This document shows positions 1 through 9,251 of a DNA stretch of 64,000 nucleotides, in pieces (position 1 is the first letter of the stretch; the number at the start of each line of letters is the position of its first letter). The stretch comes from Methylophaga sp. (lineage in GTDB: Bacteria; Pseudomonadota; Gammaproteobacteria; Nitrosococcales; Methylophagaceae). A program made the translations under genes and the position numbers. Below the pieces are notes generated by a model. That model saw only the letters and a program-made list of their open reading frames with translations. It did not search any database and was not told the origin of the DNA. Location of the stretch: the NCBI RefSeq assembly GCF_030651745.1, contig NZ_JAUSCC010000122.1, positions 19,659 through 83,658 on the forward strand. The letters run 5' to 3'.

Positions 1-920
1 GCTGCATTGCTAGCACTTTGCGCTACTTCATAGATGCTGGCTGACATCTCGGTCATTGCTGTTGCAACCTGATCCGTTTGATCTGCTTGGGAGAGCATTG
101 ATTTAGTGATTTCCGACTGAGCATTAAATGTTTGCGATGCTTCACTCTCAACTTTTTGCGATGTATCACTCATCATGCATAAAACAGTTCGTAATTTTGC
201 GTTAAGAATCTTTGAATGCAGGCTCAGTTGACCAATTTCATCATCATTACCGGTGTATATCATTGCCATCAATGGATTGTCGATTTGTGATTTTGCTTCT
301 GCCAGTGCTGAATCCAAACGCTTGAAAACAAATGGCCTCAAAGCAAAAAAACATAAAGCACCGGCGAACAAACCAGTCATTGCTGCGATCGTCGGTGGTA
401 TAAACGCCATACCAAAAAAGCTTATAGCAGCTGTGATAACTAATGCCGATAAAGAGGTCAAAGTGACTCGGCCTTTTAACGTCAAACGCTGAAACCAGTT
501 GCCCAGTTTTGGCTTTTTCCCAGCATTTAGTGCATCGTAGACTTGTTGAGCTCGTTGAATCGTTTTGGTGTCGGGTTTTGCTCTGACAGACTCATAGCCG
601 ATGAGAGTATTGTTTTCAAATATAGGAGTCACATAGGCATCGACCCAGTAATAAGCTCCTTTTTTAGTACGATTTTTGACCATTCCCATCCAATGTTTGC
701 CAGACTTGAGATTACTCCACATGTCTGCAAATGCTGCCGAAGGCATATCTGGATGACGAATAACATTATGATTTTTATGTAGTAGTTCTTCTGATTCAAA
801 GCCACTGACGTTTTGGAAAGCGTTGTTAAAGCTGGTTATAATGCCTTTAAGATCTGTCGTGGAAATCAATTCCTCATCAAAGAGGACTTCTTCATTATGT
901 ATAGGCAGATTTTTCTTCAT
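1..920 (-). CDS. Aer-like PAS methyl-accepting chemotaxis protein (N-terminal part; runs off the left edge)
   Basis: The minus-strand frame starts at 920 (MKKNLPIHNEEV) and stays open to base 1, so only about 306 residues are seen. Residues 20-110 form a PAS domain with the Aer-type stretch NHNVIRHPDMP, followed by the Aer-like YYWVDAYVTPI. Two hydrophobic segments follow at about 155-195, then a HAMP-like region and the start of the MCP coiled coil (QSEITKSMLSQADQT, MTEMSASIYEV). By family, such proteins sense redox or energy state through PAS and signal to CheA/CheW at the inner membrane. The Aer assignment rests on the PAS-TM-MCP order and these motifs. The ligand or cofactor cannot be told from sequence. 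Two cyclic-di-GMP enzymes lie upstream on the same strand. Confidence 0.86.
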   Translation of the reverse strand, partial: MKKNLPIHNEEVLFDEELISTTDLKGIITSFNNAFQNVSGFESEELLHKNHNVIRHPDMPSAAFADMWSNLKSGKHWMGMVKNRTKKGAYYWVDAYVTPIFENNTLIGYESVRAKPDTKTIQRAQQVYDALNAGKKPKLGNWFQRLTLKGRVTLTSLSALVITAAISFFGMAFIPPTIAAMTGLFAGALCFFALRPFVFKRLDSALAEAKSQIDNPLMAMIYTGNDDEIGQLSLHSKILNAKLRTVLCMMSDTSQKVESEASQTFNAQSEITKSMLSQADQTDQVATAMTEMSASIYEVAQSASNA

Positions 921-999
921 GAACAGAATTCTTTGTTGTTTGTTATAAAATTTTTAGCAATATCCATGCCTTTGAGCATGATTGTTTAGAATTAATGAG

Positions 1000-2262
1000 C
1001 TAACCACTCTTTACAATTCTATTGCGTCCCTCAGCTTTAGCTTGATAAAGAGCAATATCTGCTCTTTTAATAAGCTCATGAGGCATTTCTTTAGTAACTT
1101 TTTGTGCTAAGCCAACAGAAACAGTAATTTTGCCAACTTTAGGATGAGAAATTTTTGAAATAGTGTTGCAGCATCGCTCTATCATTATGCTTGCACTTGC
1201 TAGGCTGCATTGGTTCATGACGATTACGAATTCCTCCCCACCCCATCTCACGACAAAGTCAGTTGAGCGCACGGAATTTATCATGGCTGTAGCGACTAGT
1301 TGAATTATTTCATCACCAGTGTCGTGGCCCCATGTATCGTTGACTCTCTTGAAATAATCAATATCGATAATTGCCAGTGAGATAGGGCCGTTATCGCCAT
1401 TTGAAACAAAAAGGTGTTCAAGTTCTCTTTCGCCTTGCCCTCGGGTAAGAGCACCAGTCAGTGAGTCTTTTCGTGTTTCTTCACGAAAAGCCATTTCTTC
1501 CTCGACCCATTTCGTCATATCTTTACTGATACTGACATAATTATTCACATCACCATTATCGTCCAGAATTGGAGTGATCGTTTGTTCCTGGTGATAGAGC
1601 TCACCATTTTTATTTTTGTTGATAAAAGTCGCTCGGAATGTTTTGCCCGACAATATCGTATGCCAAAGCTTTTTGTAGAAGTCTTTGGCATGTTCTCCAG
1701 ATTTGAGTATGGATGGTCTTTGCCCGATCATCTCATCTTTTGAATAACCTGTTAGGCGCAAAAAAGCCTCATTAACAAACTCAATTTTGGCTTTATTATC
1801 GGTAATAAATACGGCATCGTCTGTAACGTTGAATGCTGAGGTCAGCAACTCATTATATTTATCAGCTAGTTTCTGATTAGAAATGTCTTGCTGTATGGAA
1901 AGGTAGCATTCGACCTTTCCGCTACTACCTAATATTGGACTAATCGTCCATTCAACATAATAAGGCTCACCATCCTTTCGGTAGTTAATAGTGGATCCCT
2001 GAAAATTTCTACCTGTTTTCAGACATGCTCTCAAATCATCAATAACGACTTTACTGGTTCCGGGACCTTGCAATATTCGTGGATCTTTACCAATCAACTC
2101 TTCTAGGGAATAACCCGTTAACTTACAGAATGCCCAGTTTGCGTAGATAATAGGATGATCTCCATGGTCGTTTTGAGATTGCGTAATTAAAACAGCATTG
2201 AAAGCTTGTTCAACTGCAGCTTCAAAAAACTTACCTTGATTATCCGCAGGTAGATTACTCAA
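1000..2262 (-). CDS. PAS-PAS-GGDEF diguanylate cyclase
   Basis: 420 residues with no membrane segment. PAS 1 (about 10-130) has a LOV-like stretch IGKDPRILQGPGTS, but the photoactive cysteine of LOV domains is absent, so light sensing is not supported. PAS 2 (about 140-255) contains GQRPSILKSGEH. The C-terminal GGDEF domain (about 265-420) has DSLTGALTR, the metal-binding IDIDYFKRVND, an intact GGEEF active site, and RSTD five residues before it, which fits the RxxD inhibitory site. It should therefore be an active, product-inhibited cytoplasmic synthase of cyclic di-GMP. It lies 13 bp downstream of the PAS-GGDEF-EAL gene on the same strand and is probably co-transcribed with it. Confidence 0.9.
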   Translation of the reverse strand: MSNLPADNQGKFFEAAVEQAFNAVLITQSQNDHGDHPIIYANWAFCKLTGYSLEELIGKDPRILQGPGTSKVVIDDLRACLKTGRNFQGSTINYRKDGEPYYVEWTISPILGSSGKVECYLSIQQDISNQKLADKYNELLTSAFNVTDDAVFITDNKAKIEFVNEAFLRLTGYSKDEMIGQRPSILKSGEHAKDFYKKLWHTILSGKTFRATFINKNKNGELYHQEQTITPILDDNGDVNNYVSISKDMTKWVEEEMAFREETRKDSLTGALTRGQGERELEHLFVSNGDNGPISLAIIDIDYFKRVNDTWGHDTGDEIIQLVATAMINSVRSTDFVVRWGGEEFVIVMNQCSLASASIMIERCCNTISKISHPKVGKITVSVGLAQKVTKEMPHELIKRADIALYQAKAEGRNRIVKSG

Positions 2263-2275
2263 CTAGACCACCTCA

Positions 2276-4570
2276 TTATTTCCACTTTGTAATTAATGAT
2301 TCAATGTCCTCTGCTTGTAAGGGCTTTGCAAAAAGATAGCCTTGAAATTTTTTACAATTCATTTCCATGAGTTTTTGTTTCTGTGCCTCGGTTTCAACCC
2401 CCTCAGCTATAACGCTCATGTTAAGACTTTGGCCGAGACGAATAATACTCACAACGATTGCTTCACTCTCGTTACTAGTTATCAAATCGCTTACAAAAGA
2501 TTGATCAATTTTTAATTCATCGATTGGCAGCCTCTTTAGATAGGACAATGATGAAAACCCCGTGCCAAAATCATCAAGAGAAATCATGACACCGAGTGCC
2601 TTAATTTTTGCCATTTTGTCGATGATGATATTGTAGTCTTCCACAAGTATCGATTCAGTCAATTCCAACTTCAGGCGGTTCGGCTGGATGCATGATTCTG
2701 TAATTTCACCCTGGATTTTTTCAATAAAATTATGCTGCATGAATTGTTTGAGACTTACATTCACCGATAGTGTCAGATTCTCAAAGTCAGGCTTAGATGA
2801 CCATATGGCTAATCGTCGGCAGGCAATCTTTATTACCCAGTCGCCTATTTGGTTAATCAGTCCGGTTTTTTCGGCAATGGGAATAAAATCGGCAGGAGAG
2901 ATAATGCCTTCATCTGGATCTTGCCATCTGATTAGTACCTCTGCTCCAGTAGGCGTATTTTTCTCATTAATCTGCATTTGATAAGTCAGGAAAAGTTGAT
3001 CTGGAATAGCTTCTCTTAACCTGGCTTCAAGTTTGAATCGATTTTCTACCCTTGACTGCATATCCTCATTGAAAAAAGCGATCTGAGCTGTATCAAGAGT
3101 TTTAGATTCGTAAATAGCCATTTCAACTTGTTTCAAGATTTCATTCGATGTTGTTACACGCGGCTGAAAAACGGTAATGCCAACACGAATCTCGGGCCTA
3201 TACTGAAAATCATTTACTAAAATAGGTTCAGCAGATCTTGTTACCAGCAATTCAGCCAGATGATGAGCGTTGTATGCCGCATCATCAGTATCGTTGCCGA
3301 TGTTATTTGCCAGAATGGCAAAAACGTCTCCACCATATCTGGCAACAGAAATATGCTGGGATGTCATCGCTAGTCTAGAGCTGAATTCTTCGAGTATGAC
3401 ATCACCAATGTTATGGCCCATTGCTGAGTTAAGCGTTTTAAAATTCTTTAAATCCACAAATATTAGTGCCGCGAACTTGCTCGAATGATTTGCAGAGTCG
3501 ATTAATTCCTTAAGCATAGACATCATTGATGACTTGTTAGGGAGGTGAGTCAATGCGTCATAATGAGATAAATGATCGATTTGCCGACGCGCCTGTTTTA
3601 AATCACTTACATCATTGAACGACGCAATGTAGTTTGTGACATTCCCTCTCTCATCTTTAACTACGTTGATACGCAGCCATTCTGGAAACTCTTGACCATT
3701 CTTTCTTTTATTCCATATTTCGCCTTGCCAGTAGCCTTTTTCGTGGATATTGCGCCACATTTCTCGGTAAAAGTCGGCAGATTGACGGCCAGATTTCAGA
3801 ATAGATGGGTCCTGACCAATCACCTCGTTTTGAGAGTAACCTGTGATAGTAGAGAAAGCGCGATTAACTCTGACTATTTTTTTATCAGTGCTGGTTATCA
3901 TTTTCGCTTCATTTGAGTCAAAAGCGGTTGCTGCAATCCTTAGTTCGTGCTCGGTTTCTTTTTGCTTGGTAATATCTATTACAACACCGCTAAACCGCAT
4001 GGCCACACCTTTAGAATCCCTCTCGGTAGCTAGTCCTTTAGCCAAAAGCCATTTGGTTTTGTGTCCAGGGCAACTAACACGATGTTCACATTCAAATTTA
4101 TCTGTTAATCCATCAATGTGATCATTGATAGCTTTTTGAAGTCCTGTTACATCATCGGTATGGACAATATTCAACCAGGTTTCAAGTTTGTTATTGATGC
4201 CACCGCATTGTTCTAATAGGCTCGACCAATTACCGGCATAATCGTAGATTTTTTCATTGAGTCGCCAATCCCATAATCCGTCACCGGCTCTATCAAGTGC
4301 GAAATGCCATCTTTCTTCAATGGCGATTTGTTGTTGCATCGCCTTACTAGAATCGATAAAAAACTTTCGGGTGAGTGCGTACAGAAGCAGTGCCGTTAAA
4401 ATAACAAAGCCCCAGCCTTTAATGATGTTTAGCCAATGAAGAGTTTGTTTGTCAAACGGTAAACTGTTGAGAAGTCTGTCAGATAACAGAATCCAGAGAA
4501 TAGAGACGAACGCGTATATGGCTGCAATTTTGAACGCATTTCTGTTGATGCTGAGATAAGTTTTTTTCAA
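2276..4570 (-). CDS. Membrane PAS-GGDEF-EAL cyclic-di-GMP phosphodiesterase
   Basis: 764 residues. Two N-terminal membrane segments (about 14-34 and 46-68) precede two PAS domains (about 80-205 and 215-330), a GGDEF-like domain (335-500) and an EAL domain (510-764). The synthase signature is GGDVF instead of GGDEF, and LPNKSSM replaces the usual start, so the GGDEF part is probably regulatory. The EAL part keeps NVSLKQF, LELTES, DDFGTGFSSL, LKIDQSFV, EGVET and QGYLFAKPL. Its first motif reads EVLIRW rather than EALxRW, but the metal-binding Glu is kept. It should hydrolyse cyclic di-GMP at the inner membrane. Pairing with the downstream cyclase suggests opposed activities in one operon. Confidence 0.9.
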   Translation of the reverse strand: MKKTYLSINRNAFKIAAIYAFVSILWILLSDRLLNSLPFDKQTLHWLNIIKGWGFVILTALLLYALTRKFFIDSSKAMQQQIAIEERWHFALDRAGDGLWDWRLNEKIYDYAGNWSSLLEQCGGINNKLETWLNIVHTDDVTGLQKAINDHIDGLTDKFECEHRVSCPGHKTKWLLAKGLATERDSKGVAMRFSGVVIDITKQKETEHELRIAATAFDSNEAKMITSTDKKIVRVNRAFSTITGYSQNEVIGQDPSILKSGRQSADFYREMWRNIHEKGYWQGEIWNKRKNGQEFPEWLRINVVKDERGNVTNYIASFNDVSDLKQARRQIDHLSHYDALTHLPNKSSMMSMLKELIDSANHSSKFAALIFVDLKNFKTLNSAMGHNIGDVILEEFSSRLAMTSQHISVARYGGDVFAILANNIGNDTDDAAYNAHHLAELLVTRSAEPILVNDFQYRPEIRVGITVFQPRVTTSNEILKQVEMAIYESKTLDTAQIAFFNEDMQSRVENRFKLEARLREAIPDQLFLTYQMQINEKNTPTGAEVLIRWQDPDEGIISPADFIPIAEKTGLINQIGDWVIKIACRRLAIWSSKPDFENLTLSVNVSLKQFMQHNFIEKIQGEITESCIQPNRLKLELTESILVEDYNIIIDKMAKIKALGVMISLDDFGTGFSSLSYLKRLPIDELKIDQSFVSDLITSNESEAIVVSIIRLGQSLNMSVIAEGVETEAQKQKLMEMNCKKFQGYLFAKPLQAEDIESLITKWK

Positions 4571-4617
4571 GGCTTAGAACACACATTACGTAAAATTAGT
4601 TATTAGATATATCTGCT

Positions 4618-4735
4618 AGGTGTTTGTTTCAAATGGATGTAAATACTCGACTTTGTTAAAGCCGTTTGAACTGGGTAATGGAAAACATTTAAATGTTGAA
4701 ACGAAGTAATTACTCGCATTTGAAACCAAACACCT
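4618..4735. repeat. 118-bp imperfect palindrome with 18-19 bp arms
   Basis: The left arm 4618-4635 (AGGTGTTTGTTTCAAATG) matches the reverse complement of the right arm 4717-4735 with a single extra base. The interior holds a perfect 14-bp palindrome, AACATTTAAATGTT, at 4684-4697, and the hexamer TACTCG twice, near the two arms. It lies between the GGDEF-EAL gene start and the end of the next minus-strand gene. A miniature inverted-repeat element, a recombination site or an extended transcribed hairpin are all possible. No flanking target duplication is evident. Confidence 0.6.
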
Positions 4736-4749
4736 TAACAAATGAGCAA

Positions 4750-5193
4750 TCATGATTCTTCTTGGCTTTCACGCTGACTTATACGCTCATAAGCCACGCG
4801 TTCATTAATAATGTCATCCACTATTTTTCGGTGCAAAGCCACAGAAACAGCATCTGGGTTATTGAATCTGCCACCCTGCTTAAATATCAGATCCGCTAGC
4901 TCACGCTCACTCATCGCCATGTACTCATCAAGTCTCGCGCCTTGTTCCGTTAAGACTTCAACGGTTTCCGGATGGACACTTCGCATGGTTAGGCTAGCCA
5001 GGTTATCAATTAGTATAAGCACGTTAACTGTATCGTCAGAAAGATAACTTGGTTCCAAAAAGCGGAGATCAACCAACCCTTTTAATTCACTATAAAGCAC
5101 ATAAACGTCAAAAAAATCGATATCATCTTCCGCAAAGGTTTTAAGCGTCTCAAGGCGTGCTTTTGCTAACTTGATGATGTTTTGTTCGAGCAT
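4750..5193 (-). CDS. Hypothetical protein, 147 aa
   Basis: Starts MLEQNIIKLAKARLETLK with a good Shine-Dalgarno (GGGAGGT, 6 nt before ATG at 5193). The product is acidic, looks largely alpha-helical and has no membrane segment, signal peptide or cysteine. I see no catalytic motif. The C-terminal part (ALHRKIVDDIINERVAYERISQ) resembles an amphipathic helix. The next gene on the same strand, the GGDEF-EAL gene, starts 179 bp downstream, across the 118-bp palindrome, so the two are probably separate units. I do not recognise the family. Confidence 0.65.
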   Translation of the reverse strand: MLEQNIIKLAKARLETLKTFAEDDIDFFDVYVLYSELKGLVDLRFLEPSYLSDDTVNVLILIDNLASLTMRSVHPETVEVLTEQGARLDEYMAMSERELADLIFKQGGRFNNPDAVSVALHRKIVDDIINERVAYERISQRESQEES

Positions 5194-5482
5194 GCGTTAC
5201 CTCCCTGTAATGACTTTTTGGCTCTGTTATAAATATCTGACAATGGGGGGCATTTACTACAGCTTAGTTATACTTCCTATCATCTCATTTTAAAGAGGGG
5301 ATACCAAGCCTTAAACGGTTTGTTTGGCTAAATTTTAGTTCATTTGGTTTAACTCAAGTATTCAAATAATCTCTGACAGAGTGTATCCGTGAGGCCTGCA
5401 ACAAAATCAGGGTAGAACCCCAAGGATATTCGTTGTTATCTTCTCGACCTGATGTGGGTTTCAGAGTAGTTTGCTTTTAGGC

Positions 5483-5845
5483 TCATACATTTAAATTAAG
5501 AACTTCTTCAACCAGCCTGTTGAGGCTAATCCCTTTTGACTCTGCAGTAAGAGTAAGACGCTCCTGTAGCAATGGTGAAATACGAACATTGAATCGTCCT
5601 GTAAACTGTTTAGTAGGATTGATTCCACGGTAGTTGCAGGCATCAAGGTAAATCTGAAGCGATTTCTCAGCTTCATTCTTTAATGCTTGAATATTGTTAG
5701 CATAAAAGTCTGCGCAGCCAGTGAAGCCAATAAACTCTCCGCGAAACATCTCTATTTCAGGATCAAACTTGATTACAGCCTTGTAACCATCGATTTCCAT
5801 CATATTGTCTTTGCTCATAACTGCAACCCCAGGCTTTTTAACCAT
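5483..5845 (-). CDS. HicB-family antitoxin-like protein, no HicA beside it
   Basis: 120 residues. The N-terminal half (MEIDGYKAVIKFDPEIEMFRG, GFTGCADFYANN) is the HicB RNase-H-like fold. The C-terminal half (FNVRISPLLQERLTLTAESKG, then LNRLVEEVLN) is an Arc/MetJ-type ribbon-helix-helix DNA-binding domain. By family these neutralise the HicA RNase and repress their own promoter. No HicA-like ORF of about 60 residues lies within 200 bp on either side, so this looks like an orphan antitoxin or regulator. The start is uncertain: ATG at 5818 (MSKDNMMEIDG) is as plausible as 5845 because neither has a strong ribosome site. Confidence 0.75.
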   Translation of the reverse strand: MVKKPGVAVMSKDNMMEIDGYKAVIKFDPEIEMFRGEFIGFTGCADFYANNIQALKNEAEKSLQIYLDACNYRGINPTKQFTGRFNVRISPLLQERLTLTAESKGISLNRLVEEVLNLNV

Positions 5846-6052
5846 TCTAGAATGCTCGCAACAGCCCCCTTATTACTATTCGGACCTGATTGTGGTGTAT
5901 TCCCCCCCCTACTTTTTCCAAAAGAATATATTTATACAAGAAATCTTTTTATTTACGTTTATAACTGAGGCCTGTATTACATAGACTCATTCACTTTCAC
6001 GTTGACTAATATCGCTTTGGCACTCGACAAGTAAAAACGTGTGAAGGATTAT

Positions 6053-6955
6053 TCATTTTTTCTTTTTCCGTATTTTTTCTTCTGGCAAATAACGATGAAT
6101 ATTCAAAAGCGGACAATATGGCGCTGCTTCTAATAACGCATCTGAGCGTCTAACACGGACTCTCTGCTGCCATTCTTTAGGGAGTGGCACGATTACCGGC
6201 AATGGATCGCCTTCATTTGCAGGGTAAAACAGCGGTAAATGGGCTGTTGTGACCGGAATACGCTCACCTTCAATGAGGATATTGACCTTGGGTTGAGGCG
6301 CAGGCGTGTTCACACGCGCCAGAATTTCACCTTCTGGCAGTAACATCAGCTTTGATTGCTCAGCCTCAAGCAATTTACGTTGCTTTTTGTCCGGCGTTTT
6401 ATTGATTTTTCGTGCAGCCGACTCGATTGCCTGTTCACGGGAGAGTTTCAGAATAGTTCTTGATTGTGACCAGGTAAAACTGATAGATTCGGGGCGTTTT
6501 TCAAGTACGCGAAAGGTTCGACCGGCCATTTTACGATTCAGCCGACGTAAACCGACCTTCTCCAGCAAGTACTTGCTCAAAGGCATACCCTCAAGCGTTG
6601 ATTCCTTGTCGGTACTGCGAAGAAATCTGGCCAACTCATCACGCAGATCATTTATGGATCGCACCTCCGCCAGCATTTCATACGGTACACCCAAGACAGC
6701 AGGCATAGAGCTTGTGCTACCAGCTTGTGCATCGTCATCCAAGTACTCCAACGCTTCGATATACAGTGCCACCGTTTCTCTGTCGGCATTCAAATGTGCC
6801 CAGAACGGATAGGACGTATCGCCCCGGACAAACTCTGCGACGGCAAACTGTTGATCGCGAAGTGGCAAATACACTTCCTCAAAGCGTTCGATAAGCTTCA
6901 TCAACTCAGTGGAATGTTCCATCAGCTTCCCTATTTCACTATTATTAATAGGCAT
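6053..6955 (-). CDS. tus: Tus-family replication terminus (Ter) binding protein
   Basis: 300 residues, close to E. coli Tus (309). Recalled Tus segments align in order: MPAVLGVPYEMLAEV against LPGVLCYQVDNLSQ; FRVLEKRPESISFTWSQSR against the Tus YRTLTVL..RFGW stretch; KQRKLLEAEQSKLMLLPEG against the Tus segment ending in ALPQNAK; and APQPKVNILIEGERIPVT followed by LPLFYP near the end. Tus proteins bind Ter DNA as monomers and stop the DnaB helicase in one direction. The gene lies near the 9.3-10.5 kb iteron origin, as expected for a plasmid replication-termination function. The tail is very basic (EEKIRKKKK). A second in-frame ATG at 6922, after AGGGAAG, may be the real start. Confidence 0.78.
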   Translation of the reverse strand: MPINNSEIGKLMEHSTELMKLIERFEEVYLPLRDQQFAVAEFVRGDTSYPFWAHLNADRETVALYIEALEYLDDDAQAGSTSSMPAVLGVPYEMLAEVRSINDLRDELARFLRSTDKESTLEGMPLSKYLLEKVGLRRLNRKMAGRTFRVLEKRPESISFTWSQSRTILKLSREQAIESAARKINKTPDKKQRKLLEAEQSKLMLLPEGEILARVNTPAPQPKVNILIEGERIPVTTAHLPLFYPANEGDPLPVIVPLPKEWQQRVRVRRSDALLEAAPYCPLLNIHRYLPEEKIRKKKK

Positions 6956-7231
6956 AATATAACACAGTCATATTTAAGCAAGCCTAACACCCTCACTCGT
7001 ACCACGCGCCTTTCCAAATTGACCTGCCGATGTGATCGTATCGCGCTCGTCTCATTAACGGCGAAGCCGTGCAAGGGAATATTCCAACTGCCTTGTCGGC
7101 CCCGGCGTAGCCATAAATGGATTGAAATTAAGAGTAAATAAAAAGGAAAGAAAATCAAAATAGAAAGATTTTCACCGCTCGAAAGATGTGGGCTTTCATG
7201 GCGCAAAGCGTCAGGCTGGTTATGGGGTTGC

Positions 7232-7259
7232 GTGAATGTGAATGTGAATGTGTTATAAT
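7232..7259 (+). promoter_or_regulatory. Probable promoter with a triplicated GTGAAT hexamer
   Basis: A perfect TATAAT lies at 7254-7259, 35 bp before the ATG at 7294. Just upstream GTGAAT is repeated three times head to tail (7232-7249), so no standard -35 box fits at 17 bp. The repeats may bind an activator or repressor. The rest of the 338-bp gap 6956-7293 shows no gene; its left part would hold the divergent promoter for the Tus-family gene. Confidence 0.5.
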
Positions 7260-7293
7260 ATAGCTGTCATAAACACATCAAACGGAGGTTTTT

Positions 7294-8178
7294 ATGACAT
7301 CGCTTACCCTTGAATCTGCTAACCAAACACTGGCCACCGCCGGGATTCGCCTACGTCTGTCTCAAAAAGGCCTGGCGGTCGTGAGTAAAGTCCCTTTATT
7401 TGCGAAAGCGTTGGAGTTTTGTACCAATAACGCCAAGGCGCGTGATGATGTGCTGAGTATCATCGGCCACTACAAAGAGCAGCCTGATTTAGTCTTTGTT
7501 GCTGACAAGCCGCAGGGTCAACCGATGCTCGATGCCGCCCCCGCACAAAATAATATGGATTCACCGCCACCAAGACAGCAACGGCCAGTGGCTCAGTCAA
7601 AACCCGTCCAGCAATCTACAGTCAATCAGCCAGCACCGGCCCGAACAGTGGCGCATCCCAATGCACCTGCAGCAGAACACCAAGAACCTGCTGGTGGTCA
7701 GCACCAAGTCGATACGGAAAAACGTAATTTTGTAGGCCATCATGTCTATGGCAGACATTCAGCACTCTATTTTGCCTATGATGAAACCCGTGGCGGCGAT
7801 GCCACTATTGCCGTTGATGGTGCGATGTCCGTGGCCACTCGCCAGTACAATTGGAATCAAAAATTACGCATTCAGATCACCCGTAGTGATTTACCCAGTG
7901 TTGCCGCTGTGATGTTTGGTTTATTACCAAAAGTTGAGCTTACCAACTACGGTGCAGACAATACCAAGCGATTGATGATTGAAAATCAGGGCAAAAACTA
8001 CTTTGTGAATATGTCTGCCAAAGACCATCATCAAATAGCCGTGCCTATCTCGGCCAGTGACGTTTATGAAATTCGTAGTCTGTTTCTGGCTCAACTGATG
8101 AAAAACAGACCAGAGATTGGCGTAGAAGGCATTCTCACTAATCTAAAATGCCATGCAGTAATGCTCAAACAAGTTTAA
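7294..8178 (+). CDS. Hypothetical two-domain protein with a Pro/Gln-rich linker
   Basis: 294 residues with an excellent ribosome site (GGAGG, 5 nt spacing). Residues 1-70 form a small domain (LATAGIRLRLSQKGLAVVSK). Residues 75-140 are a low-complexity linker rich in Pro, Gln and Ala. Residues 145-294 form a second globular domain (VGHHVYGRHSALYFAYDETR, MSVATRQYNWNQKLRIQITR). There is no signal peptide or membrane helix. It is followed by a strong terminator, so it forms a single-gene unit convergent with the HNH gene. I do not recognise the family. Its place between a Tus-like gene and an origin suggests a plasmid maintenance role, but that is only positional. Confidence 0.7.
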   Translation: MTSLTLESANQTLATAGIRLRLSQKGLAVVSKVPLFAKALEFCTNNAKARDDVLSIIGHYKEQPDLVFVADKPQGQPMLDAAPAQNNMDSPPPRQQRPVAQSKPVQQSTVNQPAPARTVAHPNAPAAEHQEPAGGQHQVDTEKRNFVGHHVYGRHSALYFAYDETRGGDATIAVDGAMSVATRQYNWNQKLRIQITRSDLPSVAAVMFGLLPKVELTNYGADNTKRLMIENQGKNYFVNMSAKDHHQIAVPISASDVYEIRSLFLAQLMKNRPEIGVEGILTNLKCHAVMLKQV

Positions 8179-8184
8179 ACAAAA

Positions 8185-8213
8185 AAGCCACCTACTCAGT
8201 CTGTAGGTGGCTT
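8185..8213. terminator. Bidirectional rho-independent terminator
   Basis: An 11-bp perfect stem, AAGCCACCTAC / GTAGGTGGCTT, with a 7-nt loop. It is preceded by a run of A and followed by T-rich sequence, and lies between the converging genes ending at 8178 and 8234, so it can serve both. Confidence 0.85.
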
Positions 8214-8233
8214 CACTTTCATGTTCAAATCAA

Positions 8234-9193
8234 TCATCCCACTCTTTCAATCAGTGTCAATAACATATCTCTGCGACGCTCCGGGCTGGTCTCAATCTCT
8301 TCCATCCAACTCCCAAGCAGATACATAAACACATCTGACGCACGCTCTGAAGAAGTGAACTCCGACATTAAGTACTCCGGGTTAAAGTTTCCACCCAGAT
8401 CACCTACAGTCTTAACAGCTGATAAAGCGGCTTTGCGTAAACGCTTCAGCTCATCACCTTTTCTGATTGCCCCGTTTTTAATGTATTTGGACAGAAATAA
8501 ATGTGATCGCCAGACTTTTTCGACCTGATTGATTGAACTCACAATCAGCGTTTCAAACATCATGTAGTTCAATGCCGTAAACATGGCCATCAGATATTCT
8601 TCTTCGGTGCAGATCTCAACCATTGCACTCGACAACATATAATTTGGCATTTTTCGGGCGTAGGCCTGTAGCATTCTCTGCCAAAACTCAGCATCTTGAG
8701 TTTCGAAACGTCCTCTGTAGTATTCGTCACAAACACCCATAAGACCGTACTTAATTAGCTCAATTAGTGGAATATCATCTTTGATTTTGTTGGCAGCACT
8801 GCTCATCACAACAATGTTGTTCGGCTCATAACCGCGATCATTGTCCAGCCTATCCACAGACCAATCAGAGTCAGTTAAAGTTGATGATGTCAGCGAGATA
8901 CCAGTGACGGGACACTTTCCATTGCAGTCATTAAGTGCGGCTTCTATGTCTTTCTCGGTTATTGAAACGACAATTTCTTTACGATATGCGCGCATACGAA
9001 TGTAAAGCAGCTTTCTGGTATACATGGATTGCTTGTGCACCTTGCTAACATTCTGCGTTTGGGCAATTTTATACCCCTCCTCTACGCTTACATAGGTCAT
9101 CATTTCAGAAATGGGTATATTAAAACGGTACATATCAAACCCAAGCTCTCGCCCTACGTCAGTTCGTATATCCTGTGCTATAGCTTGTCGCAT
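8234..9193 (-). CDS. Degenerate HNH-type endonuclease-like protein
   Basis: 319 residues from ATG at 9193 with AGGAG 8 nt upstream. Residues about 90-145 carry an HNH-like core: CNGKCPVTGISL, then WSVDRLDNDRGYEPNNIVVMS and AANKIKDD. In typical zinc HNH domains a DH or DR pair and an asparagine follow a CxxC, and a second CxxCN pair closes the site. Here the second pair reads SSAAN, so zinc binding is probably altered. The remaining 170 residues are helical and unknown. By family this would cut DNA. The lost cysteines make activity uncertain. The gene adjoins the iteron region. Confidence 0.6.
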   Translation of the reverse strand: MRQAIAQDIRTDVGRELGFDMYRFNIPISEMMTYVSVEEGYKIAQTQNVSKVHKQSMYTRKLLYIRMRAYRKEIVVSITEKDIEAALNDCNGKCPVTGISLTSSTLTDSDWSVDRLDNDRGYEPNNIVVMSSAANKIKDDIPLIELIKYGLMGVCDEYYRGRFETQDAEFWQRMLQAYARKMPNYMLSSAMVEICTEEEYLMAMFTALNYMMFETLIVSSINQVEKVWRSHLFLSKYIKNGAIRKGDELKRLRKAALSAVKTVGDLGGNFNPEYLMSEFTSSERASDVFMYLLGSWMEEIETSPERRRDMLLTLIERVG

Positions 9194-9251
9194 ATATATC
9201 TCCTATTGTAAGGACTGAAACAATAGAGATTCAGGACAACGAAAACCATGA

